From: Synechococcus sp. Nb3U1
GTDB lineage: Bacteria > Cyanobacteriota > Cyanobacteriia > Thermostichales > Thermostichaceae
DNA length: 64,000 nucleotides
Assembly: GCF_021533835.1 (NCBI RefSeq)
Contig: NZ_JAKFYQ010000003.1
Coordinates: 186,001-250,000, forward strand
Reading direction: 5' to 3'
Shown here: positions 36,571 through 45,237 of the stretch, in pieces
How positions within the stretch are numbered: the first letter of the stretch is position 1
How the letters are laid out: each line of letters begins with the position of its first letter
Translations under genes and position numbers: made by a program
The notes under the pieces: model-generated
What the model saw: only the letters and a program-made list of their open reading frames with translations
Told to the model about the DNA's origin: nothing
Database searches by the model: none

Positions 36571-36677
36571 TACAGCCTTTTCCGACTTCACACAGGCCCT
36601 TGAGTTAGGCAAAAAACCTAATGGAGCAAGGGATTGACCTGAATCTGCTGTATCAGACAACGCTGGAAAAGGCTGTA
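36571..36677 (-). repeat. Dispersed 107-bp inverted-repeat element, copy D
   Basis: TACAGCCTTTTCC at the left end and GGAAAAGGCTGTA at the right, bounded by TA on both sides; exactly 107 bp like copy A. In reverse orientation its interior is nearly identical to copies B and E. Its right end stops 3 bp before the stop codon of the adjacent gene fragment. Confidence 0.9.
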
Positions 36678-36680
36678 ATG

Positions 36681-36959
36681 CTAATCCGTCACCAGCACCC
36701 TCTCGGTCACCATGGCACTTTGCCCCAGCCGGTCGAAAGCCCGCAAACTGAGCAGGTAGGATCCGGGCACCAAGCTCAGGGGAGGACGGATGCTGAAACG
36801 GGTTGTACAAGAAACTTCACCAGAAATGCAATTTACTTCAGCCGCGGATAGGGTTTGGGCCGCGATGCCTGACCAAGTGACCTGAAAGGCTAGCTCTGCC
36901 GGGATCCGCCCCGGTACCGACACCGAAATCCCAAGTTCCAAGAAGCCGTTCCGACTCAC
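36681..36959 (-). pseudogene. Fragment related to the N-terminal domain of the neighbouring DUF11 lipoprotein
   Basis: Open frame of 92 aa with only a GTG start. An in-frame TGA lies about 50 bp upstream, and there is no signal sequence or lipobox. The pattern I-x-V-x-V-P ... S-A-x-E-V-x-C ... S-C ... G-x-Y-x-L ... F-D-x-x-G-x-x-x-x-V matches residues about 90-185 of the 34577-36304 lipoprotein. It therefore looks like the remnant of a duplicated domain. It abuts inverted-repeat element copy D. A genuine small protein cannot be excluded. Confidence 0.5.
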
Positions 36960-37168
36960 TGCAGAAGGGATGTCACTATAATTTGGATCCCGGTTTCATC
37001 TGCACACTCAGTCTCACCACCGACGATCTCAGTATAGGAGGGGTGAGCAGTAGCCTTAGCGTCAGTCAGGGAAAAGATTAAAGATTCACCCTATATGTAG
37101 TGCCAAGCTGGATATTCACCAAGGCCATCTGCTACAGTGAGGCCCATGACCTGTTGAGCGGCCTGGCT

Positions 37169-38842
37169 ATGGAAGAGGAGTTGAAAGCCTTGCGAGCGCG
37201 TGTGCGCAACCTAGAGCGATCCTTGGCGGAATCTGAGGCGTTATCGTTGCAGCAGATTGAGTGTACCCATCGCCTGGAACATCAACTGTTTGAAGCCCAA
37301 GCCCAAATCAACGAACGGGATCGAGCCCTGCAAGCGTGTCAGCAGGAACAGTCTCTTTTGGCACAACGGCCCACTCCTGAAGCTTTTCAGCTGCAGCAAC
37401 AGCATATCGAAGAACTGCAAAACCTGCTGTGGGAAATGGAGCGTCGCCCCACCCTGGAGCATTATCAGATCTTGCAACAACAGCTACAAACCAGCCAAAC
37501 CGAAATCGAGATGCTCAAGTCCGAGCTACAAAGGCGGGTGGATCCAGCCCGCTTTTACCAGCTACAACAAGAACTTCTGGAGCTGAAACAACACGCCGGC
37601 CAGCTCAGTGAGTATGCTGTCAAATTACCGCAAGTGCAGCTTTTGCAAGCCCAAACCCAGCTACGCCTGCAGGAACTAGAAGCGGAAAAAGGGCAATTGC
37701 AAGCCCAGATCCAGGAGCTGGCAAGTCGGCCCTCTACCCAAGAGTTGACCGCTCTGCGAGAAGAGCTAGAAGCCAGTCACCGTCAAGCAGAAGCTGAATG
37801 GCAACATCTGAAAACCACCTTGGAACACGAAAGAGCACAAATGGAAGCGGATCTCAATACCCACCAACAGCGCATTCGAGAATTGGAGGAACGCCCCACC
37901 CTGGATCAATGGGCGCGGTTGCAGTCGGAGCTGGATCGCTTACGCCAACAAGCCTCTTTTGCCAAGGCAGAGCGGACTACTCTACTGGAGGAGTTGCAGC
38001 AGAGTCAACAACAGCAGGCGGCGCAAGCTCAGCAGATCGCAACCCTTGCATCGGAGCTTGAGGCTCTACGGCAACATCCATCCCCAGATCTGGCCGCAGC
38101 TCATGCGGAACAGTCGGAACGGATTCTGGCCCTAGCGGGTGAACTTCAGACGCTAACTGCCGAACTTGACACCCTGCGAACGGAGCGTGACCAGTTGATC
38201 CAGGAACTCGCGCAACGCCCGACGATGGCCCAATGGGAAGAGGTTCGGCACCAGTTGCTGGAACTTCTACAACGCCCGACTCGGGAAAGCTACGAAGAGG
38301 CCCAACGGGGTCGGGAAGTGGCCGAGGCCCATCATTTGGTGAGCCAGAAGCAAATCGACAAGTTGCAACAGCAGGTGATGCTTCTCAAGACCGAGTGTGT
38401 CCAAGCCCATGCCTATGCGCAAACCCAGGAGAAAGAGGTGGCTTTGCTACAGCAGCTCAAACAGGAGCTAGAAGATCGACTGGCTAATTTAGGTCAGCCA
38501 GCGGATCCCTCTGTTTCACCGGCTCCGGAAGCTGTTGAACCCAAATCGGTATCTCGTCTGAGCTGGGATCTGATTCATCCTGAAGAAGTAGCCCCAAAAC
38601 CAGTGGTCGCGGCGGTGAAATCAACTGTGAGCCAACCCATGACCTGGAGAACCCCTACCGGAACACCCGCCACAGGGATCCCTCCCCTAACTCTGGAGGA
38701 GCGAGAAGACCGGGCCGAAAAACTGCTGAAACGCTCTGCTTTGGTGACTGGTGCTGGACAACGGGCTGTGGTGGAAGCGGGTGGCCGTACCTCCCGTAGC
38801 CGCATTGAGCTGCCAGCTTTTGTGCAGCGTCGCTCTTACTGA
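37169..38842 (+). CDS. Long coiled-coil protein with RPT-motif repeats, function unknown
   Basis: About 557 aa, almost entirely Gln/Glu/Leu/Ala-rich coiled coil (about 1-450), then a less ordered Pro-rich tail with a basic end. A repeated motif L-x-x-R-P-(T/S)-x-x-x-(W/Y/F)-x-x-L-x-x-E-L breaks the coil about seven times: AQRPTPEAFQ, ERRPTLEHYQ, QRRVDPARFY, ASRPSTQELT, EERPTLDQWA, AQRPTMAQWE and QRPTRESYEE. No membrane segment or known domain. Possibly a scaffold or cytoskeletal-type filament protein. Start at ATG 37169 rather than the in-frame GTG at 37100; its stop region overlaps the convergent glycosyltransferase by 7 bp. Confidence 0.75.
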   Translation: MEEELKALRARVRNLERSLAESEALSLQQIECTHRLEHQLFEAQAQINERDRALQACQQEQSLLAQRPTPEAFQLQQQHIEELQNLLWEMERRPTLEHYQILQQQLQTSQTEIEMLKSELQRRVDPARFYQLQQELLELKQHAGQLSEYAVKLPQVQLLQAQTQLRLQELEAEKGQLQAQIQELASRPSTQELTALREELEASHRQAEAEWQHLKTTLEHERAQMEADLNTHQQRIRELEERPTLDQWARLQSELDRLRQQASFAKAERTTLLEELQQSQQQQAAQAQQIATLASELEALRQHPSPDLAAAHAEQSERILALAGELQTLTAELDTLRTERDQLIQELAQRPTMAQWEEVRHQLLELLQRPTRESYEEAQRGREVAEAHHLVSQKQIDKLQQQVMLLKTECVQAHAYAQTQEKEVALLQQLKQELEDRLANLGQPADPSVSPAPEAVEPKSVSRLSWDLIHPEEVAPKPVVAAVKSTVSQPMTWRTPTGTPATGIPPLTLEEREDRAEKLLKRSALVTGAGQRAVVEAGGRTSRSRIELPAFVQRRSY

Positions 38843-40056
38843 GCCTTCCATTCTTTGGGATCCAACGGTTCTCCAGCCTGAAAACGGGGCCAAGCCCAGC
38901 GCAGCAGGGATCCCATTTGGGCATGAAATCGAGCGGGGGCAAATTGTAGGGCATGGGTGCGAATCCGCTCGGGATCCCATTCCTGTCGGTCGGCTTGGCG
39001 CAGCCCTTCTACCAAGGCATCGACCCTGGCCTCTGGGATGTGGAGCCCGGTTTGACCATGGATCACCGTCTCTTGGGTGCCACCACGGTTGAGGGCAATG
39101 ACAGGGCGGCCACAGGCTTGCACCTCCACAGGCACGAGACCAAAATCCTCTACCCAGGGAAACAGAAGCGTGCGGCAGTTCGCGAACAGCTCCTGCAGAC
39201 GAGCTTGCGGTTGATAGGGCAAAAATTCCACCGCTGGCCCCGCCAACTGCTTGAGCCGAGGCAACTCAGGCCCTTCTCCCACAATCAGCAAGCGGCGGCC
39301 CAACTGTTCACAGGCGGCGATGGCCAGATCCACCCGCTTATAGGGCACCAGTCGGCCTGCCACCAGGTCATAGTCGGCGCTGGGATCCGCAACCGGATGG
39401 AACCCCTCCAACGGCACCGGCGGATGGATAACGACTGCATCGCGGCGGTAGGTTTTGTAGAGGCGGCGGCGAATGTGCCAGGAGTTGGCGATTAATAAAT
39501 CTGGGCGCTGGGCAGCCAAAACATCCCATTGGCGCAGCCGGTGTAAAAGCCATTGGCTAACGGCATAAGCCGGTCGGATCCCCGATCCACCGCCGCGCAA
39601 CCCTCCCCGCTCCAGATACAGCTCCCGATTTTCCCAGAGGTAACGAGTCGGGCTGTGAATATAGCTGAGATGGAGGGTGGAATCCCCCGTCAGGATCCCT
39701 TTGGCAAAGGCATGGCTACTGGAGATAACACAGTCATACCCTGAGAAGTCAAAGCTCTCGTAGGCCAGGGGCATCCAGGGCAGAAGGTACTTGAGGCGGG
39801 CATGGTAATCTCGGCGTAGCACCCCCAAGCGTTTGGCCCAACTTTGCAAAAAGGAGGTGCAGATCTCCAACTCCTGCCAGGCAGGGGGCATGGTGTGAGC
39901 CGAGAAGAGGCTGGTGTAAAGAGGGGCTTGTGGGGCAAAGACTGCCAGCTCCTGCACCACTTTCTCTGAGCCACCCGGCTGGATCAGATACTCATGTACT
40001 AGGGCGATGCGCTGCGGCAAACCCGAATCCCTGCTCTTGGGAGCGAAGTGGGTCAT
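38836..40056 (-). CDS. Glycosyltransferase family 4 protein
   Basis: Protein of 406 aa with GT-B fold features. The N-terminal block RIALVHEYLIQPGGSEKVV carries the glycine-rich acceptor-side loop. The C-terminal block has VAGRLVPYKRVDLAIAACE, VGEGPELPRLK and the EX7E region WVEDFGLVPVEVQACGRPVIA, followed by NRGGTQETV. This is the WcaI/PimB-like class that transfers a hexose from a nucleotide sugar, probably in surface polysaccharide or lipid glycosylation. The ATG at 40056 is preferred over 40128 because homologues start just before the first strand. Confidence 0.9.
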   Translation of the reverse strand: MTHFAPKSRDSGLPQRIALVHEYLIQPGGSEKVVQELAVFAPQAPLYTSLFSAHTMPPAWQELEICTSFLQSWAKRLGVLRRDYHARLKYLLPWMPLAYESFDFSGYDCVISSSHAFAKGILTGDSTLHLSYIHSPTRYLWENRELYLERGGLRGGGSGIRPAYAVSQWLLHRLRQWDVLAAQRPDLLIANSWHIRRRLYKTYRRDAVVIHPPVPLEGFHPVADPSADYDLVAGRLVPYKRVDLAIAACEQLGRRLLIVGEGPELPRLKQLAGPAVEFLPYQPQARLQELFANCRTLLFPWVEDFGLVPVEVQACGRPVIALNRGGTQETVIHGQTGLHIPEARVDALVEGLRQADRQEWDPERIRTHALQFAPARFHAQMGSLLRWAWPRFQAGEPLDPKEWKAQ

Positions 40057-40087
40057 GGCGAGGGATCCCCCTGAGAGAGCAGTAGCC

Positions 40088-40501
40088 TCAGGATTTGACA
40101 GGGCGGCGTTTTTTGCCGATCGGGCCACTCACCTGTTTGGCTTTCTCGTCGATACGCTCGTTGATGTAGTCGTAAATCTCTCGGAAACGAGGTAGGGCAC
40201 GCATCTCTAGGCGGCTACCATCCTTGAGGGTGAGAACCATGTCTCCCCAGGCTCCCAAACCACGGGGAACAGTGACGACCTTGGCAATTTCGCTGTAGAT
40301 GACATCAGAACGCTCCTTGCCCCCCCACCCTCCGATGACGGTGATGCGGCGACTGGTGATGCGATAGTGCACCCAAAGTTTGCGCACCAAAGCCCCGACA
40401 AATAAAGGCAAGCCGACGAGCGTGGCTCCAATGAAGGAGTTCATCACCAGGTCGCCACTATGAGGGCCGCCCTCAAAAAACACATCCTCTTGCACAGCCA
40501 T
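40088..40501 (-). CDS. PH-domain (bPH2) membrane-associated protein
   Basis: Protein of 137 aa starting MAVQEDVFFEGGP. A hydrophobic stretch (ATLVGLPLFVGALVRKLW) is followed by a bacterial PH domain: HYRITSRRITVIGGWGG, IYSEIAKVVTVPRG, then LTLKDGSRLEMRALPRF. In many cyanobacteria a gene like this sits between rnpA and yidC, and from memory it matches that protein; here rnpA and yidC are not present. The large upstream open frame to 40921 overlaps the next gene in another frame and is rejected. Confidence 0.8.
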   Translation of the reverse strand: MAVQEDVFFEGGPHSGDLVMNSFIGATLVGLPLFVGALVRKLWVHYRITSRRITVIGGWGGKERSDVIYSEIAKVVTVPRGLGAWGDMVLTLKDGSRLEMRALPRFREIYDYINERIDEKAKQVSGPIGKKRRPVKS

Positions 40502-40569
40502 GCTGAGCCTTACCCGACTGATCACGATGTTAACGATCTTAAACGTTTTCTCAGTTTTCCCCAACTGTT

Positions 40570-41130
40570 TCAGGGTTTGATGGGGGGTCGTGGTTGGACC
40601 AGCTTCTGAATGGCTCGCACTGAGCAGTAGGTAGCCCAGACCAAGTGACCCAATAACAGCAGCACAACCCCAGCAACCGCCAGTGCCCCGATATTGCCTA
40701 ACCAGCGCCAGCCTTCCAAACCTGTTAACGCTACCAAGGCCCAGGAGGCGGGGTGTAACATTCCCCCCAAGAGGAGAATTTGCGAAAAGAGATGTCCAGC
40801 TGCCAAGCGGGATCCCAGCACCACCAGCGCCAGTCCGCCGCCAATGTTGATCAACCCCATGTTGCCGAGAAAGGCGTAGCAGATGTGCCAGGCATACTTT
40901 TGTTTGGGGACTTCCTGCCAAGAGACAAAACGCTGCTCTGCTTCTGGAACAGGTTCTGTCAAGGCTGTCAATTCATCAGCGGGGTAGGCTGGGGTCAGAG
41001 GAGCAGAAGCAGGAAGCAACGGCTGAACTTGGCTGAGCAGTAGCCCGAGGGCAATGGCAGCCAAAAGCATCACCAGGCCCGCCCTCACATTCAGCTTGCC
41101 AGGGATGATCAGCCTAGGGTGAGTCAACAT
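40570..41130 (-). CDS. Predicted membrane protein, unrecognised
   Basis: Protein of 186 aa with about four hydrophobic segments (around 17-35, 90-108, 112-130 and 140-165) and a polar region of about 45 residues between the first and second. Contains KYAWHICYAFLGNMGLINIGGG. Same strand and 68 bp upstream of the PH-domain gene, so a common transcript is possible. No family recognised. Confidence 0.6.
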   Translation of the reverse strand: MLTHPRLIIPGKLNVRAGLVMLLAAIALGLLLSQVQPLLPASAPLTPAYPADELTALTEPVPEAEQRFVSWQEVPKQKYAWHICYAFLGNMGLINIGGGLALVVLGSRLAAGHLFSQILLLGGMLHPASWALVALTGLEGWRWLGNIGALAVAGVVLLLLGHLVWATYCSVRAIQKLVQPRPPIKP

Positions 41131-41206
41131 CGCCGCCCCTTCATACTTAATGATCTCTCAATGATCTAACGATCCGCCTCAGCCTATCCCGTCTCTGCAT
41201 AAATCC

Positions 41207-41235
41207 TCCTTCACCTCGCGTTAGCAGGTGAAGGA
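41207..41235. other. Perfect inverted repeat (10-bp stem, 9-base loop)
   Basis: TCCTTCACCT and AGGTGAAGGA flank CGCGTTAGC, between two minus-strand genes. Only a short T run (TTT) follows on the minus strand, so it may be a weak terminator of the 41255-41692 gene or an mRNA structure ahead of the downstream gene. Confidence 0.6.
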
Positions 41236-41254
41236 TTCATCCTCTGGAGATCCC

Positions 41255-41692
41255 CTACTCAATCACCACATTCTTCGGGCCACCATTCACATCCGGGCGC
41301 CCCTGATTAAAATTTGCCAGGAACGTATCGGAATCCTTGAGACTGAAGACGAGCTTCTTGCAGGGCAGTTGTAGCCCCACCGGCCCCAATAATGGGATGA
41401 ACAGCAGTTTTTCTTCCAACAGCGGAATGGCCACCACCCCCTGCGTGCTGGTTACCGGGCCGACGATTCCTTGAAAATCGGTGCGTACCCCCAATCCGTA
41501 GTACCAGGGCCAGGGGAACCGCTCCCCTTGCCCCAATTCACTGAGGGAGAACGTTTCGTTGAACAGGCTGCCCGCCCGCACGATCAACTTGTCTTGCAGC
41601 AGATCGACATAGGCCGATTCGCCACTCACCCCAAACAAAGAAAGCGGCAAACTGGCTAAAGGATTGGAGTCAATGGCCATGTAATAGCGCAT
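41255..41692 (-). CDS. Conserved hypothetical protein (145 aa)
   Basis: Strand-rich protein with no signal peptide or membrane segment. It has DKLIVRAGSLFNETFSL, WPWYYGLGVRTDF and VVAIPLLEEKLLFIP, and ends NGGPKNVVIE. No recognised family. Stands alone, with the perfect inverted repeat just downstream. Confidence 0.55.
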   Translation of the reverse strand: MRYYMAIDSNPLASLPLSLFGVSGESAYVDLLQDKLIVRAGSLFNETFSLSELGQGERFPWPWYYGLGVRTDFQGIVGPVTSTQGVVAIPLLEEKLLFIPLLGPVGLQLPCKKLVFSLKDSDTFLANFNQGRPDVNGGPKNVVIE

Positions 41693-41919
41693 GGGAAGTC
41701 TCCGAGGTCAGAAAAAGGATGACCAGGTAAGCTACAGCCTCCCAGCCTTGCCAATTATAAAGAATCCCCCGCTCGGGTTTTGGACGGTGCCGGGCTCTCA
41801 GTCTTGAATTTGGGCTGAACTGACCCCGACCCATAGGGATCCCTTCCACCATTCGGGAGTTGAGCAGGTATGATGGGTTGCTTGGAAAGCCCTTTTGTGC
41901 AGGTCGGGAGGAGAACAGG

Positions 41920-42441
41920 ATGGATCTGCGATCCCTAATTCGCTTGGTGCCCGATTTCCCCAAACCTGGGATCCTCTTCCGGGATATGACTCCCCTTTTG
42001 CAGGATCCGACAGGCTTCCGGGTGGCGATCGAACGCCTAGCTGCTGGCACCGCCAGCATGGGATCCCTCGATTACATTGTCGGTATCGAGTCCCGCGGCT
42101 TTATTTTGGGTGCGGCTCTAGCTCAGCATTTGGGCTTGGGGTTTGTCCCCGTCCGCAAACCTGGCAAACTGCCGCCGCCGGTTCTCAGTCAAAGCTACAG
42201 CCTCGAGTACGGCCAAGACCAGCTGCAACTGCACGCCCACGCCCTGCGCCCCGGAGAACGGGTGTTGATTGTGGATGATCTGATCGCCACCGGCGGTACC
42301 GCGGTTGCCACCGCCGAATTGATCGCCCAAACAGGTGCCGTAGTGGGAGGGTTCGCGTTTTTAATCGAGCTGGCCTTTTTGCCCGGTTGTAAAGCCCTGC
42401 CCCAAGGGATCCCAACCCATGTGTTGATGGTGGAAGAATAG
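41920..42441 (+). CDS. apt: Adenine phosphoribosyltransferase
   Basis: Purine salvage enzyme that makes AMP from adenine and PRPP; cytosolic, 173 aa. PDFPKPGILFRDMTPLL, GIESRGFILGAALA, VRKPGKLP and the PRPP-binding loop VLIVDDLIATGGTA are all present. The ATG at 41920 follows GGGAGGAGAA; the frame upstream to 41860 lacks family similarity. First gene of a likely apt / small ORF / mutS2 transcription unit. Confidence 0.97.
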   Translation: MDLRSLIRLVPDFPKPGILFRDMTPLLQDPTGFRVAIERLAAGTASMGSLDYIVGIESRGFILGAALAQHLGLGFVPVRKPGKLPPPVLSQSYSLEYGQDQLQLHAHALRPGERVLIVDDLIATGGTAVATAELIAQTGAVVGGFAFLIELAFLPGCKALPQGIPTHVLMVEE

Positions 42442-42470
42442 GAGTAGATCCCGTTCAAGAGCCTGCCACA

Positions 42471-42668
42471 ATGGATCCAGAGCGCTTCGGATCCCCCATG
42501 AGCCTGTCTTCTACCCAACCCCGCCTCAACTCGGAACAGTACCGGCAACTGTTGGTGCGCGATGGCGAACGCCGCTTCCGCGAGTGGCACAATGCCTTCC
42601 TCAACTACCAGAAGCAGTTTTTACGTGAAATGAAGCAACTGCGCCCCAGTTCTCCCCTTAGCCGTTAA
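42471..42668 (+). CDS. Small conserved-looking protein upstream of mutS2
   Basis: Protein of 65 aa, basic and helical, with EQYRQLLVRDGERRFREWHNAFLNYQ. Lies between apt (29-bp gap) and mutS2. Its stop TAA shares one base with the mutS2 ATG (TAATG), which supports translation coupling and therefore that it is real. ATG 42498 is an alternative start. No function known. Confidence 0.6.
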   Translation: MDPERFGSPMSLSSTQPRLNSEQYRQLLVRDGERRFREWHNAFLNYQKQFLREMKQLRPSSPLSR

Positions 42669-45058
42669 TGCCCACCGCCTTGCACCCCACTCCAGTGGCC
42701 TGCGAGCCAGATCCCTCCCTCCGGCAAGAAACCCTGGAACTGCTGGAGTGGCCCCGTCTCTGTCAGCATTTGGCCACTTTTGCCGCCACAACACTGGGCC
42801 GCCGCGCCTGTTTAGAACTGGATCCCTGGCTGAGCCGAGCCCAGAGCGAAGAACGCTTGGAGCAAACCGAAGAGGCCATCCGTCTCGATCAAACTCAAGC
42901 CGGAGGGCTATCCCTAGAGGGGATCCACGATTTGCTCTCAGCCTTGGAGCGAGCCGAACGGGGTGGCACCCTGTCGGGCGAAGAGCTGATCCAGATCGCC
43001 ACCACCCTAGGAACGGCCCGCCGGATTCGCCGCCTTATCGATGCCGATGATCATTTGCCGCGCCTGCAAGAATGGGTCAGCACCCTGCGCACCTACCCAG
43101 ACTTGGAACAGGAGATCTTTCGCTGCCTGGAAGATCACGGTGAAGTGCGAGATAGCGCCAGCCCCAGTTTGGCCGATCTACGCCGCCAACAACGTCAGCA
43201 GCGCAGCCACCTTCAAGAACGGTTGCAGCAGTTGATGAATCAATACCCGCAAGCCCTGCAGGATACCCTGATCAGCCAGCGGCAGGGACGGTTTGTACTG
43301 ATGGTAAAGGCTACCCACCGCGATGTGATCCGAGGCGTAGTTCACGACAGCTCCGCCAGTGGGGCCACCCTTTATGTAGAACCCTATGGGATCGTAGAGC
43401 TGGGCAATCGGCTGCGACAAACCCAGGCCCAAGCTCAAGCAGAAGAAGAACGGATCTTGGCGGCCCTGTCTGCTCAGGTGGGATCCGTCGTCTCCGACTT
43501 GGAACAGTTACAGGCGCTGATGGTGGGGTTGGATGTGGCCTTAGCCCGTGGCCGCTACAGCTTATGGCTAGAAGGAAATCGTCCCCAGTTTGTCTCTGGG
43601 GGGGTGCGATTGCGCCGCGTTCAGCATCCCCTGCTGCTTTGGCAAACCCGTACAGAAGGAAACGAGTCTGCGGTGATCCCGATTGACTTCACCCTGTCTG
43701 CACAGGTTCGCACCGTCGTCATCACCGGCCCCAACACTGGCGGCAAAACCGTTGCCCTGAAAACCTTGGGTCTCCTGGTGCTCATGGCCAAGGCAGGGAT
43801 CTTCTTGCCCGCTCAGGATCCGCCGGAACTGCCTTGGTTCGACTGGGTTTATGCCGATATTGGCGATGAACAATCTCTACAGCAAAGCCTCTCCACCTTT
43901 TCTGGGCATATCCGCCGCATCAGCCGCATGGTGCAGGCAATTAATTCCACCTCAGAATCTGCCCTGGTCTTGCTGGATGAAGTGGGGGCAGGTACGGATC
44001 CTACAGAAGGGGCCGCTCTGGCTGCCGGCCTCCTGGAATATCTCTCGGAAAAGGCTCTGCTCACTCTGGCCACCACTCACTACGGCGAGCTGAAGGCTCT
44101 GAAATATCAACACCCCGGCTTTGAAAATGCCTCGGTGGAGTTTGATGAGACCACCCTCGCTCCCACCTATCGCCTGCTTTGGGGGATCCCGGGCCGCTCC
44201 AATGCCCTGACCATTGCCCAACGGCTGCACTTGGATCCTGAGATCCTGGGACGGGCCAAGCAGCGTTTGCAAGGGGAAAGCCAAGTGGATAGGGTGATCG
44301 CTGGGCTAGAAGGGCAACGGGCGGAACTGGAAGCCCGCGCCACCCAAGTGGGATCCCTGCACCGAGAGCTGGAAACCCTGCACCGTCAGATGCAGCAACG
44401 CAGCCGCCAAATGGCTGAGCGGGAAGCCCAGCTTGAGCAAAAACAAACCCAAGGGATCCAAACCCTTTTAGCTGCTGCCCGAGAAGAAGTGGCCGCTGCC
44501 ATCCGCAAGCTGCAACAGGGGGATGCCCCCCAGCAAATCACCGCCAAGCTGGATGAAATCCGGGAGCGCTATTCTCCGCCGCCGCCTGTGGAAACAGAAT
44601 TTGTGCCGGAAATTGGGGATCGGGTGCGCTTGCGGGGTCTGGGGCAAACGGGAGAGGTGATCGCCGTTGAAGAAGATGTGTTCGTGGTGCGCAGCGGCAT
44701 TTTGAAATTTACAGTGCCGCGTGGACAACTGGATCCCATCGATGAGCATCAGGCCAAACAGCGCCAACGTCCCAAAGCGCCACCTCTAGCCCCCTCTACT
44801 TCAGCTCCCCTCAACATTCGCACCCGCCAAAATACCCTCGATCTGCGGGGGAAAACCACAGTCGACGCAGAGGTACTCCTAGAGCAACATTTTGCCCAAG
44901 CTCCTCCTGGCCCGGTCTGGATCATTCACGGCCATGGCACGGGTCGCCTACGCGCCGGGGTACAAGCCTATTTGCAGGAGCATCCCCGGGTACAGGGTTT
45001 TGCGGCTGCCGAAGCCCAGGATGGGGGTGCGGGGGTGACGGTAGCGCAGTTACGGTGA
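42668..45058 (+). CDS. mutS2: MutS2 family ATPase with C-terminal Smr nuclease domain
   Basis: Protein of 796 aa. MutS-like core and ATPase with Walker A GPNTGGKT (about 354-361), then DIGDEQSLQQSLSTFSGH, Walker B LVLLDEVGAGTDP and TTHYGELK. The MutS2-specific coiled-coil region (about 530-630) and KOW-like strands follow. The C-terminal Smr domain (about 724-796) has LDLRGKT and IIHGHGTGRLR. MutS2 lacks the mismatch-recognition domain. In different bacteria it suppresses homologous recombination or rescues collided ribosomes. Motifs look intact. Translationally coupled to the preceding small ORF. Confidence 0.96.
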   Translation: MPTALHPTPVACEPDPSLRQETLELLEWPRLCQHLATFAATTLGRRACLELDPWLSRAQSEERLEQTEEAIRLDQTQAGGLSLEGIHDLLSALERAERGGTLSGEELIQIATTLGTARRIRRLIDADDHLPRLQEWVSTLRTYPDLEQEIFRCLEDHGEVRDSASPSLADLRRQQRQQRSHLQERLQQLMNQYPQALQDTLISQRQGRFVLMVKATHRDVIRGVVHDSSASGATLYVEPYGIVELGNRLRQTQAQAQAEEERILAALSAQVGSVVSDLEQLQALMVGLDVALARGRYSLWLEGNRPQFVSGGVRLRRVQHPLLLWQTRTEGNESAVIPIDFTLSAQVRTVVITGPNTGGKTVALKTLGLLVLMAKAGIFLPAQDPPELPWFDWVYADIGDEQSLQQSLSTFSGHIRRISRMVQAINSTSESALVLLDEVGAGTDPTEGAALAAGLLEYLSEKALLTLATTHYGELKALKYQHPGFENASVEFDETTLAPTYRLLWGIPGRSNALTIAQRLHLDPEILGRAKQRLQGESQVDRVIAGLEGQRAELEARATQVGSLHRELETLHRQMQQRSRQMAEREAQLEQKQTQGIQTLLAAAREEVAAAIRKLQQGDAPQQITAKLDEIRERYSPPPPVETEFVPEIGDRVRLRGLGQTGEVIAVEEDVFVVRSGILKFTVPRGQLDPIDEHQAKQRQRPKAPPLAPSTSAPLNIRTRQNTLDLRGKTTVDAEVLLEQHFAQAPPGPVWIIHGHGTGRLRAGVQAYLQEHPRVQGFAAAEAQDGGAGVTVAQLR

Positions 45059-45086
45059 TCTCTACCTGCTGCCTTTTCTGTCCGCT

Positions 45087-45103
45087 CTGTGAATGTTTCA
45101 CAG
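45087..45103. promoter_or_regulatory. Perfect palindrome downstream of mutS2
   Basis: CTGTGAA-TGT-TTCACAG resembles a CRP-type TGTGA/TCACA site but with a 5-base instead of 6-base spacer. It could equally be the stem of a weak terminator of mutS2. It lies 28 bp after the mutS2 stop. Confidence 0.35.
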
Positions 45104-45189
45104 TTCTATAACAGTTGCAAAAAGTAGATAAGATACCTGGAAAAAAGGACTTTCCTACTTTTCAGAAAAATTGCCGTTCCGTGGAGTAC

Positions 45190-45207
45190 AAAATCTCCAG
45201 CTGGAGA
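45190..45207 (-). terminator. Likely terminator of the Tic22-family gene
   Basis: On the minus strand TCTCC-AGCT-GGAGA is followed by TTTT, 31 bp after the stop codon. Confidence 0.5.
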
Positions 45208-45237
45208 CTCTCAGGAACCGCCAGAATCACTGGGTAA

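Noticed and set aside
40502-40921. Extended frame upstream of the PH-domain gene
   Set aside because: It overlaps the membrane-protein gene at 40570-41130 in another frame and has no similarity; the true start is at 40501.
45087-45103. CRP/SYCRP1 binding site
   Set aside because: The half-sites fit, but the spacer is five instead of six bases and it lies downstream of mutS2 and about 950 bp from the tic22 start; kept only as a palindrome.
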